Positions 34,065-43,153 of a DNA stretch of 64,000 bases are shown piece after piece. Under the pieces are notes generated by a model. That model made no database searches. It worked only from the letters and a program-made list of their open reading frames with translations, and was not told the origin of the DNA. Source of the DNA: Piscinibacter sp943370595 (GTDB lineage: Bacteria; Pseudomonadota; Gammaproteobacteria; Burkholderiales; Burkholderiaceae_C); contig CALRRO020000003.1 of the NCBI GenBank assembly GCA_943370595.1, positions 372,001 through 436,000 of the forward strand, in the 5' to 3' direction. How positions within the stretch are numbered: position 1 is the stretch's first letter; each line of letters starts with the position of its first letter. The position numbers and the translations under genes were made by a program.

Positions 34065-34076
34065 AGGCCGCGGAAC

Positions 34077-34104
34077 TTGTCCCCGGGGCTGCTTGGGCTA
34101 TGAT
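34077..34104 (+). promoter_or_regulatory. Sigma-70-like promoter for thioesterase-ivd
   Basis: TTGTCC (34077-34082), 16-bp spacer, TATGAT (34099-34104). The -10 runs straight into the operator palindrome at 34102, so LiuR binding would cover the -10 and start point. Confidence 0.6.
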
Positions 34105-34127
34105 TGACGTTTACGTAAACGTCAATC
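34102..34127. promoter_or_regulatory. LiuR-type operator, extended 22-bp class, upstream of thioesterase-ivd
   Basis: A perfect 26-bp palindrome built on a 22-bp core, TTGACGTTTAC followed by its reverse complement. It can be read as two 16-bp sites offset by 6 bp (TTGACGTTTACGTAAA and TTTACGTAAACGTCAA), each one mismatch from the consensus. It ends 25 bp before the thioesterase ATG. Confidence 0.8.
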
Positions 34128-34152
34128 GCGCAAGCGTGCGCGGGAGAGTCGG

Positions 34153-34605
34153 ATGAAGCCTCACGACGATGCCTACGGCCAGCGCACCCGCGACTCCTTC
34201 GCCCGCCAGGCGGCCATGGCCACGCTGGGGGCGACGCTGGAATCGGTCGAGCCCGGCCGCGTCGTGCTGGCGATGGCCCACAAGGACTCGCTGACCCAGC
34301 AGCATGGCTTCATCCACGCCGGCATGGTGTCGTGTGCGCTCGACTCGGCCTGCGGCTACGCGGCGTTTTCACTGATGCCCGACGACGCCGCGGTGCTCAC
34401 CATCGAGTTCAAGATCAACCTGATCGCGCCGGCGCGCGGGCCGCGCTTCCGCTTCGAAGGGCTGGTGATCAAGCCCGGTCGCACGATCAGCGTGGTCGAC
34501 GGCCGCGCCACGCAGCACGACGACGACGGAATCAACGAGAAGCTGATCGCCACGATGACCGCCACCATCATGACGGTGCGAGGCCGCGAAGCACTGAAAC
34601 ACTGA
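34153..34605 (+). CDS. PaaI-type acyl-CoA thioesterase
   Basis: A 150-residue hotdog-fold thioesterase with HGFIHAGMVSCALDSACGYA, the usual catalytic helix region with Asp, and FKINLIAPARG. GGGAGAG precedes the ATG. It is first in a pair with ivd behind a LiuR-type operator, so it probably hydrolyses branched-chain or stalled acyl-CoA and frees CoA. Substrate inferred from context only. Confidence 0.88.
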   Translation: MKPHDDAYGQRTRDSFARQAAMATLGATLESVEPGRVVLAMAHKDSLTQQHGFIHAGMVSCALDSACGYAAFSLMPDDAAVLTIEFKINLIAPARGPRFRFEGLVIKPGRTISVVDGRATQHDDDGINEKLIATMTATIMTVRGREALKH

Positions 34606-34618
34606 GGAGACCCATCGC

Positions 34619-35797
34619 ATGAACCTGCCCGGACTCAACTTCCAGCTCGGCGAAGACATCGACGCGCTGCGCGACGCGGTGCGTGATTTCGCGCAGGCCG
34701 AGATCGCGCCGCGCGCCGGCGAGATCGACCAGTCGGACCAGTTCCCGATGGACCTGTGGCGCAAGATGGGCGAGCTCGGCGTGCTCGGCATCACCGTGCC
34801 CGAGGAGCACGGCGGCGCGGGCATGGGTTACCTCGCGCACATGATCGCGATGGAGGAGATCAGCCGCGCCTCGGCATCGGTGGGTCTCTCGTATGGCGCG
34901 CACAGCAACCTCTGTGTCAACCAGATCAAGCGCAACGGCAGCGAGGCGCAGAAGAAGAAGTACCTGCCGAAGCTGATCAGCGGCGAGCATGTCGGTGCGC
35001 TGGCGATGAGCGAGCCGGGCGCCGGCTCCGACGTCATCTCGATGAAGCTCAAGGCGGTCGAGAAGGGTGGTGTCTACGTGCTCAACGGCACCAAGATGTG
35101 GATCACCAACGGGCCCGATGCCGACACCATGGTGGTCTACGCCAAGACAGAGCCCGAGCTGGGCGCACGCGGCGTCACCGCCTTCATCGTCGAGAAGGGC
35201 ATGCCGGGTTTCAGCACGGCGCAGAAGCTCGACAAGCTGGGCATGCGCGGCAGCCATACCGGCGAGATGGTGTTCGACAACGTGGAAGTGCCTGCCGAGA
35301 ACGTGCTGGGCTCGCTCAACGGCGGCGCCAAGGTGCTGATGTCCGGCCTCGACTACGAACGCGCGGTGCTCGCTGCCGGGCCGATCGGCATCATGCAGGC
35401 GGTGATGGACAACGTCGTGCCCTACACCCACGACCGCAAGCAGTTCGGCCAGAGCATCGGCGAGTTCCAGCTCATCCAGGGCAAGGTGGCCGACATGTAC
35501 ACCGTGCTGCAGGCCGGCCGTGCCTTCTGCTACACGGTGGGCAAGAACCTCGACATGCTCGGCAGCGAGCATGTGCGCCAGGTGCGCAAGGACTGCGCGA
35601 GCGTCATCCTCTGGTGCGCCGAGAAGGCGACCTGGATGGCCGGCGAAGGCATCCAGATCTTCGGCGGCAATGGCTACATCAACGAGTACCCGCTCGGCCG
35701 GCTGTGGCGCGACGCCAAGCTCTACGAGATCGGCGCCGGCACCAGCGAGATCCGCCGCATGCTGATCGGCCGCGAACTGTTCGCCGAGACCATGTAG
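34619..35797 (+). CDS. liuA: Isovaleryl-CoA dehydrogenase
   Basis: FAD enzyme that oxidises isovaleryl-CoA to 3-methylcrotonyl-CoA in leucine degradation. The protein has 392 residues. The catalytic base sits at Glu247 in SGLDYERAVLA, the position special to isovaleryl-CoA dehydrogenases, and the usual C-terminal Glu site of other acyl-CoA dehydrogenases reads YEIGAGTSEI. The FAD/substrate segments AMSEPGAGSDV and WITNG are present. It follows the thioesterase by 13 bp. The rest of the pathway lies at 48095-55670. Confidence 0.95.
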   Translation: MNLPGLNFQLGEDIDALRDAVRDFAQAEIAPRAGEIDQSDQFPMDLWRKMGELGVLGITVPEEHGGAGMGYLAHMIAMEEISRASASVGLSYGAHSNLCVNQIKRNGSEAQKKKYLPKLISGEHVGALAMSEPGAGSDVISMKLKAVEKGGVYVLNGTKMWITNGPDADTMVVYAKTEPELGARGVTAFIVEKGMPGFSTAQKLDKLGMRGSHTGEMVFDNVEVPAENVLGSLNGGAKVLMSGLDYERAVLAAGPIGIMQAVMDNVVPYTHDRKQFGQSIGEFQLIQGKVADMYTVLQAGRAFCYTVGKNLDMLGSEHVRQVRKDCASVILWCAEKATWMAGEGIQIFGGNGYINEYPLGRLWRDAKLYEIGAGTSEIRRMLIGRELFAETM

Positions 35798-35798
35798 C

Positions 35799-35832
35799 GG
35801 GGTTCGTGGTCTGTGTCACGAATCGGCACCCC
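35799..35832 (+). terminator. Candidate terminator after ivd
   Basis: GGGG, then TTCGTG paired with CACGAA across an 8-base loop, then CACCCC. It follows the ivd stop immediately. There is no T-run, so it may be a weak or Rho-assisted terminator. Confidence 0.4.
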
Positions 35833-35851
35833 TGAAGCATGTGGTGAATTA

Positions 35852-35879
35852 AGGGTTAACCCTGGTCTTCTCCTATGAT
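35852..35879 (+). promoter_or_regulatory. Promoter region with AGGGTTAACCCT palindrome
   Basis: The 12-bp perfect palindrome AGGGTTAACCCT (35852-35863) sits where the -35 would lie for a good -10, TATGAT (35874-35879), upstream of the ABC binding-protein gene. An activator or repressor site is likely; the binder is unknown. Confidence 0.45.
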
Positions 35880-35920
35880 GCGCGCCCATCAGCGCCACGA
35901 GCGCGTCCACGGAGTTGCCC

Positions 35921-37072
35921 ATGAAGCCATGCAAGACCGCCGCCCAGCCGGGCCGGCGCAGAGGACTTTTGTTTGCCGCCGCGGCGGCGATGCTGCTCGG
36001 CGCGCTGCCGGCACAAGCGGCCGACGAGATCGTCATCGGACAGGTCGCGCCCTTCAGCGGCCCGCAGGCCATCACCGGCAAGGCGATCCATGCCGGTGCC
36101 AAGCTGTACTTCGATGCGATCAATGCACGTGGTGGCGTGCGCGGCCGCCAGGTCAAGCTGGTGACGCGCGACGACGCGCAGAAGCCGGAAGAGAGCGTGC
36201 GCCTGACCCGCGAACTGATCGCCGCCGAGGCGCCGCTGGCGATGATCGGCACGGTGGGCACCGCCAACCTGGAAGCGCTGGCCAAGGACGGTGTGTTGGC
36301 GCAGCAGCGCGTGTCGATGGTCGGCGCGGTGTCGGGCGCCGCCTCGGTCGTGCAGGCCTCGGGCATGCACATCGTCAAGGCGAGCTACCACGACGAGGTG
36401 GCGCGGCTGTTCAGCCAGCTGGCGGGCGTGGGCGTGAAGCGGGTCGGCCTGGTCTACCAGGAGGACGGCCTGGGCCGCGACGTGCTGGCCGGGGCCGAGG
36501 AGGCCGCCCGCAAGCACGGCATCGATCTGGCGGCGCGCAGCAGCTATGCGCGCAACACCGTCGCTGTGGAGAAGGCGGTCGCCGACATGGTCGGTGCCAA
36601 GGTGCAGGTGGTGTTCCTCGGTGCGACGACGGCGGCGGGCATCGAGTTCGTCAAGCAGTACGGCGCGGCCGGCGGTCTGGGCACGCTGTATGGCCTGTCG
36701 ATCATCGACACCGACGCGCTGTACAAGGCGCTGGGGCCGGAGCGTGCGCGCGGTTATGCGTTCTCGGTGGTGCTGCCGCTGGCGCAGCAGACCAACCGCG
36801 CGGTGGTGCGCGAGTACCTGCTGCTGCGCGAGGCCTCCAAGGACCCGAACCTGTCGGCACGATCGCTCGAGGGCTACATCGCGGCCAAGGCGCTGGTCAA
36901 GGTCATGGAAGGCGCCGGCAGCCTGACGCCCGCCGGCGTGACCGCGGCGCTGACGGCCGCGCGCGCTGTCGACGTGGGCGGCTACACGCTGGACTTCAGC
37001 GCGAACGACAAGCCCGGTTCCCGCTACGTCGACTTCGCGATGTTCGGCGCGCAGGGGCGCATCCTGCAGTAG
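35921..37072 (+). CDS. ABC-type branched-chain amino-acid-family substrate-binding protein
   Basis: A 383-residue LivJ-type (Peripla_BP_6) periplasmic protein. The signal peptide ends at AQA (residue 33), and the mature part starts ADEIVIGQVAPFSGPQAITG. The ATG at 35921 has GGAG six bases upstream; the TTG at 35915 is too close to it. No permease or ATPase genes are next to it, so it either uses a remote transporter or serves as a sensor protein. Its own promoter with an AGGGTTAACCCT palindrome lies upstream. Confidence 0.92.
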   Translation: MKPCKTAAQPGRRRGLLFAAAAAMLLGALPAQAADEIVIGQVAPFSGPQAITGKAIHAGAKLYFDAINARGGVRGRQVKLVTRDDAQKPEESVRLTRELIAAEAPLAMIGTVGTANLEALAKDGVLAQQRVSMVGAVSGAASVVQASGMHIVKASYHDEVARLFSQLAGVGVKRVGLVYQEDGLGRDVLAGAEEAARKHGIDLAARSSYARNTVAVEKAVADMVGAKVQVVFLGATTAAGIEFVKQYGAAGGLGTLYGLSIIDTDALYKALGPERARGYAFSVVLPLAQQTNRAVVREYLLLREASKDPNLSARSLEGYIAAKALVKVMEGAGSLTPAGVTAALTAARAVDVGGYTLDFSANDKPGSRYVDFAMFGAQGRILQ

Positions 37073-37100
37073 TCGAGGCTCGGCCCCCGGCCGATACACT

Positions 37101-37133
37101 GGCAGCGCCGCCTCTTCAACCTGCGGCGCTGCC
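37101..37133. promoter_or_regulatory. 11-bp perfect inverted repeat abutting the carbonic anhydrase start codon
   Basis: GGCAGCGCCGC, 11-base spacer, GCGGCGCTGCC, then ATG at once. A -10-like TACACT (37095-37100) directly precedes it. As RNA it would hide the translation start; if transcription begins about 7 bases after TACACT, the left arm is partly lost and it is more likely a DNA operator. There is no Shine-Dalgarno in the loop. Confidence 0.65.
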
Positions 37134-37817
37134 ATGAGCACCCACCTCGACGAACTCTTCGAAAGCAACCGCCGCTGGGCGGCCGAGACCGAGCGCCGCA
37201 CGCCCGGCTTCTTCACCAGCCTGCTGGCCCAGCAGGCGCCGCAGTACCTGTGGATCGGCTGTGCCGACAGCCGCGTACCGGCCAACGAGATCCTCGGCCT
37301 GCTGCCGGGCGACGTGTTCGTGCACCGCAACGTGGCCAACGTGGTGGTTCACTCCGACCTGAACGCGCTGTCGGTCATGCAGTACGCGATCGACATGCTG
37401 CAGGTGCGGCACATCATGGTCGTCGGCCACTACGGCTGCGGTGGCGTGATGGCGGCGCTGACCAACCGCCGCGTCGGCCTGGCCGACAACTGGATCCGCC
37501 ATGTGCAGGACGTGCGCAACAAGCACCGCACCTGGCTCGACGGCATGGAGGACGAGACCCTCAAGCTGAAGGCGCTGTGCGAGCTCAACGTGCTGGAGCA
37601 GTCGCTCAACGTCTGCGAGACCACCGTGGTCCAGGACGCCTGGGAACGCGGTCAGTCGGTGGTGGTGCACGGCTGGGTCTACGGCCTGCACAACGGCCTG
37701 ATCGAGGACCTGAAGATCACGGTGGCCCACGCCGGCGAGGTCGCCGCTGCCTATGGCCTGGCGCTGGGCGCGCTGAAGACCCGCTTCGACGCGATCCGCA
37801 AGAACGGCAAGCCCTGA
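37134..37817 (+). CDS. can: Beta-class carbonic anhydrase
   Basis: Interconverts CO2 and bicarbonate. The 227-residue protein has the zinc ligands Cys43, His99 and Cys102 and the Asp45-Arg47 dyad (CADSR; GHYGCGG). Full length for the Can type. It could supply bicarbonate for the biotin carboxylase LiuBD, though nothing beyond proximity shows this. An 11-bp inverted repeat directly precedes the ATG. Confidence 0.95.
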   Translation: MSTHLDELFESNRRWAAETERRTPGFFTSLLAQQAPQYLWIGCADSRVPANEILGLLPGDVFVHRNVANVVVHSDLNALSVMQYAIDMLQVRHIMVVGHYGCGGVMAALTNRRVGLADNWIRHVQDVRNKHRTWLDGMEDETLKLKALCELNVLEQSLNVCETTVVQDAWERGQSVVVHGWVYGLHNGLIEDLKITVAHAGEVAAAYGLALGALKTRFDAIRKNGKP

Positions 37818-37830
37818 AGGGGACGCGGCG

Positions 37831-39615
37831 ATGTTCCCCACCCGCCTGACCGACTCGCGCGGATTCGACATCGCCCAGGCGCTGCTGGAGGGCTTCAACC
37901 GCCACTACCGGCTGTTCCGCGAAACCAGCGCGAGGGCCAAGCGGCGCTTCGAGCAGGCCGACTGGCATGGCCAGCAGCGCGCGCAGCGCGAGCGCATCGA
38001 GTTCTACGACAAGCGCGTGGAGGAGGCGGCCGAGCGGCTGCAGACCGAGTTCCAGGCCGGCAGCCTGCCGATGGACGTGTGGCAGCAGGTCAAGCTGCAC
38101 TACATCGGCCTGCTGACCAACCACCACCAGCCCGAGCTCGCCGAGACCTTCTTCAATTCGGTGACGACGAAGATCCTGCACCGCAGCTACTTCAACAACG
38201 ATTTCATCTTCGTTCGGCCCGCGGTCAGCACCGAGTACATCGAGAACGACGAGCCGGCCTCGCTGCCGAGCTACCGCGCCTACTACCCGACCAAGGACAC
38301 GCTGCGCGACACGCTGCTGCGCGTGATCGACAACTTCCAGCTCGAGCGCGAGTTCGAGGACCTGGGGCGTGATGTCGACCACGTGCTGGCCGCCGTGCTG
38401 TCGCGCCTGGGCGAGTTCCGCATGCGCGCGAACTTCCAGCTGCAGGTGCTCTCGTCCTTGTTCTACCGCAACAAGGGCGCCTACGCGGTCGGCAAGATCA
38501 TCAACGGCTTCAACGAGATGCCGTTTGCGCTGCCGATCCTGCACACGCCGCGCGGCCAGCTCACCATCGATGCGGCGCTGTTCGGCGAGGACGACCTGCT
38601 GATGCTGTTCAGCTTCGCGCGTGCCTACTTCATGGTCGACATGGAAGTGCCCTCGGCCTGCGTGCAGTTCCTGCGCTCGATGATGCCGCGCAAGCCCAAG
38701 AGCGAGCTGTACAACGCGATCGGCCTGCAGAAGCAGGGCAAGAACATCTTCTACCGCGACTTCCTCTATCACCTGCGCCACAGCAGCGACCGCTTCCGCA
38801 TCGCGCCGGGCATCAAGGGCATGGTGATGCTGGTGTTCGACCTGCCGAGCTACCCGTACGTGTTCAAGGTCATCAAGGACTTCTACCCGGCGCCCAAGGA
38901 GACCTCGCGCGAGCTGATCATGAGCAAGTACCTGCTCGTGAAGACGCACGACCGCGTCGGCCGCATGGCCGACACGCTGGAGTACAGCAACGTCGCCTTC
39001 CCGCGCGCTCGTTTCGAGGACGAACTCATCGCCGAGCTGAAGCACTTCTGCGAGAGCCTGATCGAGGAGGACGGCGATACGCTGGTGATCCGCCACCTCT
39101 ACATCGAGCGGCGCATGATCCCGCTGAACATCTACCTGCAGGAAGCCAACCCGCGGCAGATGGAGCACGCTGTGATCGAGTACGGCAACGCCATCAAGGA
39201 CCTGGTGCGCGCCAACATCTTCCCCGGCGACATGCTGTGGAAGAACTTCGGCGTCACCCGCCACGGCAAGGTGGTGTTCTACGACTACGACGAGATCGAG
39301 TACCTGACCGACTGCAACTTCCGCCGCGTGCCCGAGCCGCGCAACGAGGAGGAAGAAATGTCCGGCGAGATCTGGTACCACGTCGGCCCGCGCGACGTCT
39401 TCCCCGAGACCTTCGGCCCCTTCCTGCTCGGCAACGTCGCGGTGCGCGAGGTGTTCATGAAGCACCACGCCGACCTGCTCGACGTGGCCTTCTGGCAGGG
39501 CCACAAGGACCGCATCCGTGCCGGCCACGTGCACGACGTCTTCCCGTACGAGCAGGACAAGCGCTTCCGCGTGCCCTCGCGTTCGACACGCGAAGCCCAT
39601 GAAGCCGGCATCTGA
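37831..39615 (+). CDS. aceK: Isocitrate dehydrogenase kinase/phosphatase
   Basis: Bifunctional enzyme that phosphorylates and reactivates isocitrate dehydrogenase, directing carbon to the glyoxylate shunt. The 594-residue length is typical. The N-terminal regulatory part (FNRHYRLFRETSARAKRRFE) is followed by the kinase-like domain with PGIKGMVMLVFDLPSYPYVF and MLWKNFGVTRHGKVVFYDYDE. It lies 13 bp after can and near acetyl-CoA-yielding pathways, away from aceBA. Confidence 0.97.
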   Translation: MFPTRLTDSRGFDIAQALLEGFNRHYRLFRETSARAKRRFEQADWHGQQRAQRERIEFYDKRVEEAAERLQTEFQAGSLPMDVWQQVKLHYIGLLTNHHQPELAETFFNSVTTKILHRSYFNNDFIFVRPAVSTEYIENDEPASLPSYRAYYPTKDTLRDTLLRVIDNFQLEREFEDLGRDVDHVLAAVLSRLGEFRMRANFQLQVLSSLFYRNKGAYAVGKIINGFNEMPFALPILHTPRGQLTIDAALFGEDDLLMLFSFARAYFMVDMEVPSACVQFLRSMMPRKPKSELYNAIGLQKQGKNIFYRDFLYHLRHSSDRFRIAPGIKGMVMLVFDLPSYPYVFKVIKDFYPAPKETSRELIMSKYLLVKTHDRVGRMADTLEYSNVAFPRARFEDELIAELKHFCESLIEEDGDTLVIRHLYIERRMIPLNIYLQEANPRQMEHAVIEYGNAIKDLVRANIFPGDMLWKNFGVTRHGKVVFYDYDEIEYLTDCNFRRVPEPRNEEEEMSGEIWYHVGPRDVFPETFGPFLLGNVAVREVFMKHHADLLDVAFWQGHKDRIRAGHVHDVFPYEQDKRFRVPSRSTREAHEAGI

Positions 39616-39626
39616 GGAAGCTCGCG

Positions 39627-40118
39627 GTGGATCTGAAGGACGCCTTCGAGCTCGCCAGCTACGTGGTCACCGTGGTGGCGCTGCCGTTCGCGGTGTGGGT
39701 GTTCCTCGTCGAGCAGCGCAAGGAGCGCGAGAACGAGGAGGAGGAGGCCTACCAGCACCTCTCCGACGCCTACAACGACTTCCTGCGCATCGTGCTCGAC
39801 AACGCCGACCTGCAGTTGCGCACCAACACCGCGCTGCCCGATCCGACGCCGGAGCAGAACGAACGCATGCTGGTCATCTTCGACATGCTGATGTCGCTGT
39901 TCGAACGTGCCCACCTGGTCGCCTACAAGGAGGGCATGTCGCCCACCGAGCAGCGGCGCTGGAACTCCTGGGACGACTACATGCGCGAGTGGTGCCGCCG
40001 CGACGACTTCTTCAATGCCTTGCCGCTGCTGCTGCGCGGCGAGGATCCGCAGTTCCAGAACTACATCAAGCGGGTCGCGCTGGAGGAGCGCGGCACGCCC
40101 ATCCTCAGCGCCGCCTGA
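39627..40118 (+). CDS. Conserved hypothetical protein with N-terminal membrane anchor
   Basis: A 163-residue protein. Residues 10-28 form one membrane segment (ASYVVTVVALPFAVWVFLV), then a charged stretch (EQRKERENEEEEAYQHLSDA) and a helical cytoplasmic domain. GTG start at 39627 with GAGGAAG six bases upstream. No family recognised with confidence. It follows aceK by 11 bp. Confidence 0.75.
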   Translation: MDLKDAFELASYVVTVVALPFAVWVFLVEQRKERENEEEEAYQHLSDAYNDFLRIVLDNADLQLRTNTALPDPTPEQNERMLVIFDMLMSLFERAHLVAYKEGMSPTEQRRWNSWDDYMREWCRRDDFFNALPLLLRGEDPQFQNYIKRVALEERGTPILSAA

Positions 40119-40151
40119 GCGCTACCCCCTGTCTCTTCAAGGAGCCTCACC

Positions 40152-41330
40152 ATGTCCGATCCCATCGTCATCGTCTCCGCTGCCCGCACGCCGATCGGCG
40201 GCCTGCTGGGTGATTTCTCCAACCTCGCCGCCTGGGAGCTGGGCGCCGTCGCGATCAAGGCGGCGGTCGAGCGCGCCGGCGTGCCGGGTGACGCCGTCGA
40301 CGAAGTGCTGTTCGGCAACTGCCTGATGGCCGGCCAGGGTCAGGCGCCGGCACGCCAGGCGATGCGCAAGGCGGGCCTGCCCGACTCGGCGGGCGCCGTG
40401 ACACTGTCCAAGATGTGCGGCTCGGGCATGCGCGCGATGATGTTCGCGCACGACATGCTGGCCGCCGGCAGCGCGAGCGTGATGGTGGCCGGCGGCATGG
40501 AGAGCATGACCAACGCGCCGCATCTGATGTTTGCGCGCAAGGGCATCAAGTACGGCGCCAGTGCCGTCTACGACCACATGGCGCTCGACGGCCTGGAAGA
40601 CGCCTACGAGCGCGGCAAGGCCATGGGCGTGTTCGCCGAGCAGTGCGTCGGCAAGTACAACTTCACCCGTGAGGCGATGGACCAGTTCGCCATCGCCTCC
40701 ACCCAGCGCAGCAAGAAGGCCAACGAGGACGGCAGCTTCGACTGGGAGATGGCGCCGGTCACGCTGCAGGGCAAGGCGGGTGACACGGTCATCAAGTTCG
40801 ACGAGCAACCCTTCAAGGCCAAGCTCGACAAGATCCCCGGCCTCAAGCCCGCCTTCAAGAAGGACGGCGCGATCACCGCCGCCACCTCGTCGAGCATCTC
40901 CGACGGCGCTGCCGCGCTGGTGCTGATGCGCGAGTCGACCGCCAGGCAGATGGGCATGAAGCCTGTCGCGCGCATCGTCTCGCATGCGGTGCATGCGCAG
41001 GCGCCGGAGTGGTTCACCACCGCGCCGGTCGGCGCGATCGACAAGGCGCTGAAGAAGGCCGGCTGGGCCGCCAGGGACGTCGACCTGTGGGAGGTCAACG
41101 AAGCCTTCGCGGCGGTGACCATGGCCGCGATGGCCGAGTTCAAGCTGCCGCACGAGATCGTCAACGTGCACGGCGGCGCCTGTGCGCTGGGCCACCCGAT
41201 CGGTGCCTCGGGCGCGCGCATCGTCGTGACGCTGCTGGGCGCCCTGCGCAAGCAGGGCAAGAAGAAGGGCGTGGCGGCGCTGTGCATCGGCGGTGGGGAA
41301 GCGACGGCGCTGGCCGTCGAATTGCTCTGA
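40152..41330 (+). CDS. Acetyl-CoA C-acetyltransferase (thiolase)
   Basis: A 392-residue thiolase. Cys89 in SKMCGSGMRA is the nucleophile; NEAFA and the C-terminal CIGGGEATAL (second Cys) complete the site; GHPIGASGAR supplies the His. It probably cleaves acetoacetyl-CoA, the end of leucine and ketone body breakdown. AAGGAG precedes the ATG. It starts an operon with an SDR and an acyl-CoA dehydrogenase. Confidence 0.95.
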   Translation: MSDPIVIVSAARTPIGGLLGDFSNLAAWELGAVAIKAAVERAGVPGDAVDEVLFGNCLMAGQGQAPARQAMRKAGLPDSAGAVTLSKMCGSGMRAMMFAHDMLAAGSASVMVAGGMESMTNAPHLMFARKGIKYGASAVYDHMALDGLEDAYERGKAMGVFAEQCVGKYNFTREAMDQFAIASTQRSKKANEDGSFDWEMAPVTLQGKAGDTVIKFDEQPFKAKLDKIPGLKPAFKKDGAITAATSSSISDGAAALVLMRESTARQMGMKPVARIVSHAVHAQAPEWFTTAPVGAIDKALKKAGWAARDVDLWEVNEAFAAVTMAAMAEFKLPHEIVNVHGGACALGHPIGASGARIVVTLLGALRKQGKKKGVAALCIGGGEATALAVELL

Positions 41331-41331
41331 C

Positions 41332-41997
41332 ATGCCGCACGTCTTGATCATCGGCGCCTCGCGCGGCATCGGCGCCGAGTTCGTGCGCCAGTACCGGGCC
41401 GAGGGCTGGCAGGTGACGGCCACCGCGCGCAGCGAGGAGGCGCTGGCCGCGTTGCGCGCGCAGGGCGCGACCGCCATCGCGCTCGACGTGGCCAGCGCCG
41501 AGAGCAGCTCGCGCCTGGCCTGGCAGCTCGACGGTGCCGCCTTCGACGTGATCGTCAACGTGGCCGGCGTGCTGAAGCGGCAGACCGGCCTGGAGCCGCC
41601 CACCGACGCCGACTTCGACCTCACCATGCACGCCAACGTGCTGGCGCCGATGCGTGTGCTGCCGCAGCTGGCCGACATGCTGGCGCCGGGCGCGAAGCTG
41701 GCGCTGATCTCCTCGAAGATGGGCTCGATGGGCGCACGTGCCAGCACCAGCAGCTGGCTGTACCGCGCGTCGAAGGCGGCCGCCAATTCGGTGTTGAAGG
41801 ACCTGTCGCTCGAGTGGGCCGGCAAGGCCGTCTGCGTGAGCTTCCACCCGGGCTGGGTGCGCACCGACATGGGCGGTGCGAATGCCGACATCACCGTCGA
41901 AGACAGCGTGACCGGCATGCGCCGCGTGATCGCTGGCCTGACGCCAAAGGACAACGGCCGCTTCCTGAACTACGACGGCAGCGAGATCCCGTGGTGA
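41332..41997 (+). CDS. Short-chain dehydrogenase/reductase
   Basis: A 221-residue SDR with the cofactor motif GASRGIG (8-14), NVAG and the catalytic LYRASK (YxxxK) with a Ser-rich strand before it. It begins one base after the thiolase stop. The C-factor/CsgA-like short form suggests an NADPH-linked reductase; substrate unknown, possibly a hydroxyacyl-CoA. Confidence 0.9.
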   Translation: MPHVLIIGASRGIGAEFVRQYRAEGWQVTATARSEEALAALRAQGATAIALDVASAESSSRLAWQLDGAAFDVIVNVAGVLKRQTGLEPPTDADFDLTMHANVLAPMRVLPQLADMLAPGAKLALISSKMGSMGARASTSSWLYRASKAAANSVLKDLSLEWAGKAVCVSFHPGWVRTDMGGANADITVEDSVTGMRRVIAGLTPKDNGRFLNYDGSEIPW

Positions 41998-42015
41998 CCC
42001 CGTGAGGAACGACCC

Positions 42016-43146
42016 ATGTTGTTGAGCGACGACCACCGCGCTGTCCAGGAGGCGGTGCGCGACTTCGTGCAGGAGCAGATCGCGCCGCACGCCGCCCGCT
42101 GGGACAAGGAGCACCACTTCCCGGCCGAGGCGCTGCGCGGCCTGGCGGCACTGGGCTGCTACGGCGTCGCGGTGCCCGACCAGTGGGGCGGTGCCGGGCT
42201 GGACTATCTCGCGCTGGCCGTCATCCTGGAGGAGATCGCTGCCGGCGACGGCGGCACCTCCACGGTGATCAGCGTCAACAACTGCCCGGTGTGTTCCATC
42301 CTGATGGCCTGGGGCAGCGCGGCGCAGAAGGCGCAGTGGCTGACCCCGCTGGCGCGCGGCGAGATGCTCGGCGCCTTCTGCCTGACCGAGCCGCACGTCG
42401 GCTCGCAGGCCGACGGGCTGAAGACGATGGCGGTGCGCGACGGCGACCACTACGTGCTCAATGGCGTCAAGCAGTTCATCACCAGCGGCAAGCACGGCGA
42501 CGTGGCCATCGTGATGGCGGTGACCGACAAGGCGGCGGGCAAGAAGGGCATCAGCGCCTTCCTGGTGCCGACGGCCACGCCCGGCTACACCGTGGCGCGG
42601 CTGGAAGACAAGATGGGCCAGCACAGCAGCGACACGGCGCAGATCCTGTTCGAGGCCTGCCGCGTGCCGGCGGCCAACCTGATCGGCGAGGAAGGGCAGG
42701 GCCTGAAGATCGCGCTGTCGGGCCTGGAGGGCGGGCGCATCGGCATTGCCGCGCAGAGCCTCGGCATGGCGCGCGCGGCCTTCGACGTGGCCCTGGCGTA
42801 CTCGAAGGAGCGCATTGCCTTCGGCCAGCCGATCTTCGAGCACCAGGCGGTGCAGTTCCGCCTGGCCGACATGGCCACGCAGATCGAGGCGGCGCGGCAG
42901 CTGATCCACCACGCGGCGAGCCTGAAGGACGCCGGCCGCCCCTGCCTGAAGGAAGCCGCCATGGCCAAGCTCTATGCCAGCGAGATGGCCGAGCGGGTGT
43001 GCAGCGCGGCCATCCAGACGCTGGGCGGCTACGGCTACGTCAGCGACTTCCCGCTCGAGCGCATCTACCGCGATGTGCGTGTCTGCCAGATCTACGAAGG
43101 GACCTCCGACGTGCAGAAGATCCTCATCGGCCGCGCGCTGGCCTGA
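42016..43146 (+). CDS. Acyl-CoA dehydrogenase (short/branched-chain type)
   Basis: A 376-residue FAD enzyme. CLTEPHVGSQADGLK binds FAD and substrate, and the catalytic Glu361 lies in YEGTSDVQKI, the place used by short- and medium-chain enzymes, unlike the isovaleryl-CoA enzyme at 34619. It lies 18 bp after the SDR. A 2-methylacyl-CoA or isobutyryl-CoA substrate would fit this setting but is not proven. Confidence 0.92.
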   Translation: MLLSDDHRAVQEAVRDFVQEQIAPHAARWDKEHHFPAEALRGLAALGCYGVAVPDQWGGAGLDYLALAVILEEIAAGDGGTSTVISVNNCPVCSILMAWGSAAQKAQWLTPLARGEMLGAFCLTEPHVGSQADGLKTMAVRDGDHYVLNGVKQFITSGKHGDVAIVMAVTDKAAGKKGISAFLVPTATPGYTVARLEDKMGQHSSDTAQILFEACRVPAANLIGEEGQGLKIALSGLEGGRIGIAAQSLGMARAAFDVALAYSKERIAFGQPIFEHQAVQFRLADMATQIEAARQLIHHAASLKDAGRPCLKEAAMAKLYASEMAERVCSAAIQTLGGYGYVSDFPLERIYRDVRVCQIYEGTSDVQKILIGRALA

Positions 43147-43153
43147 GCCTCGC

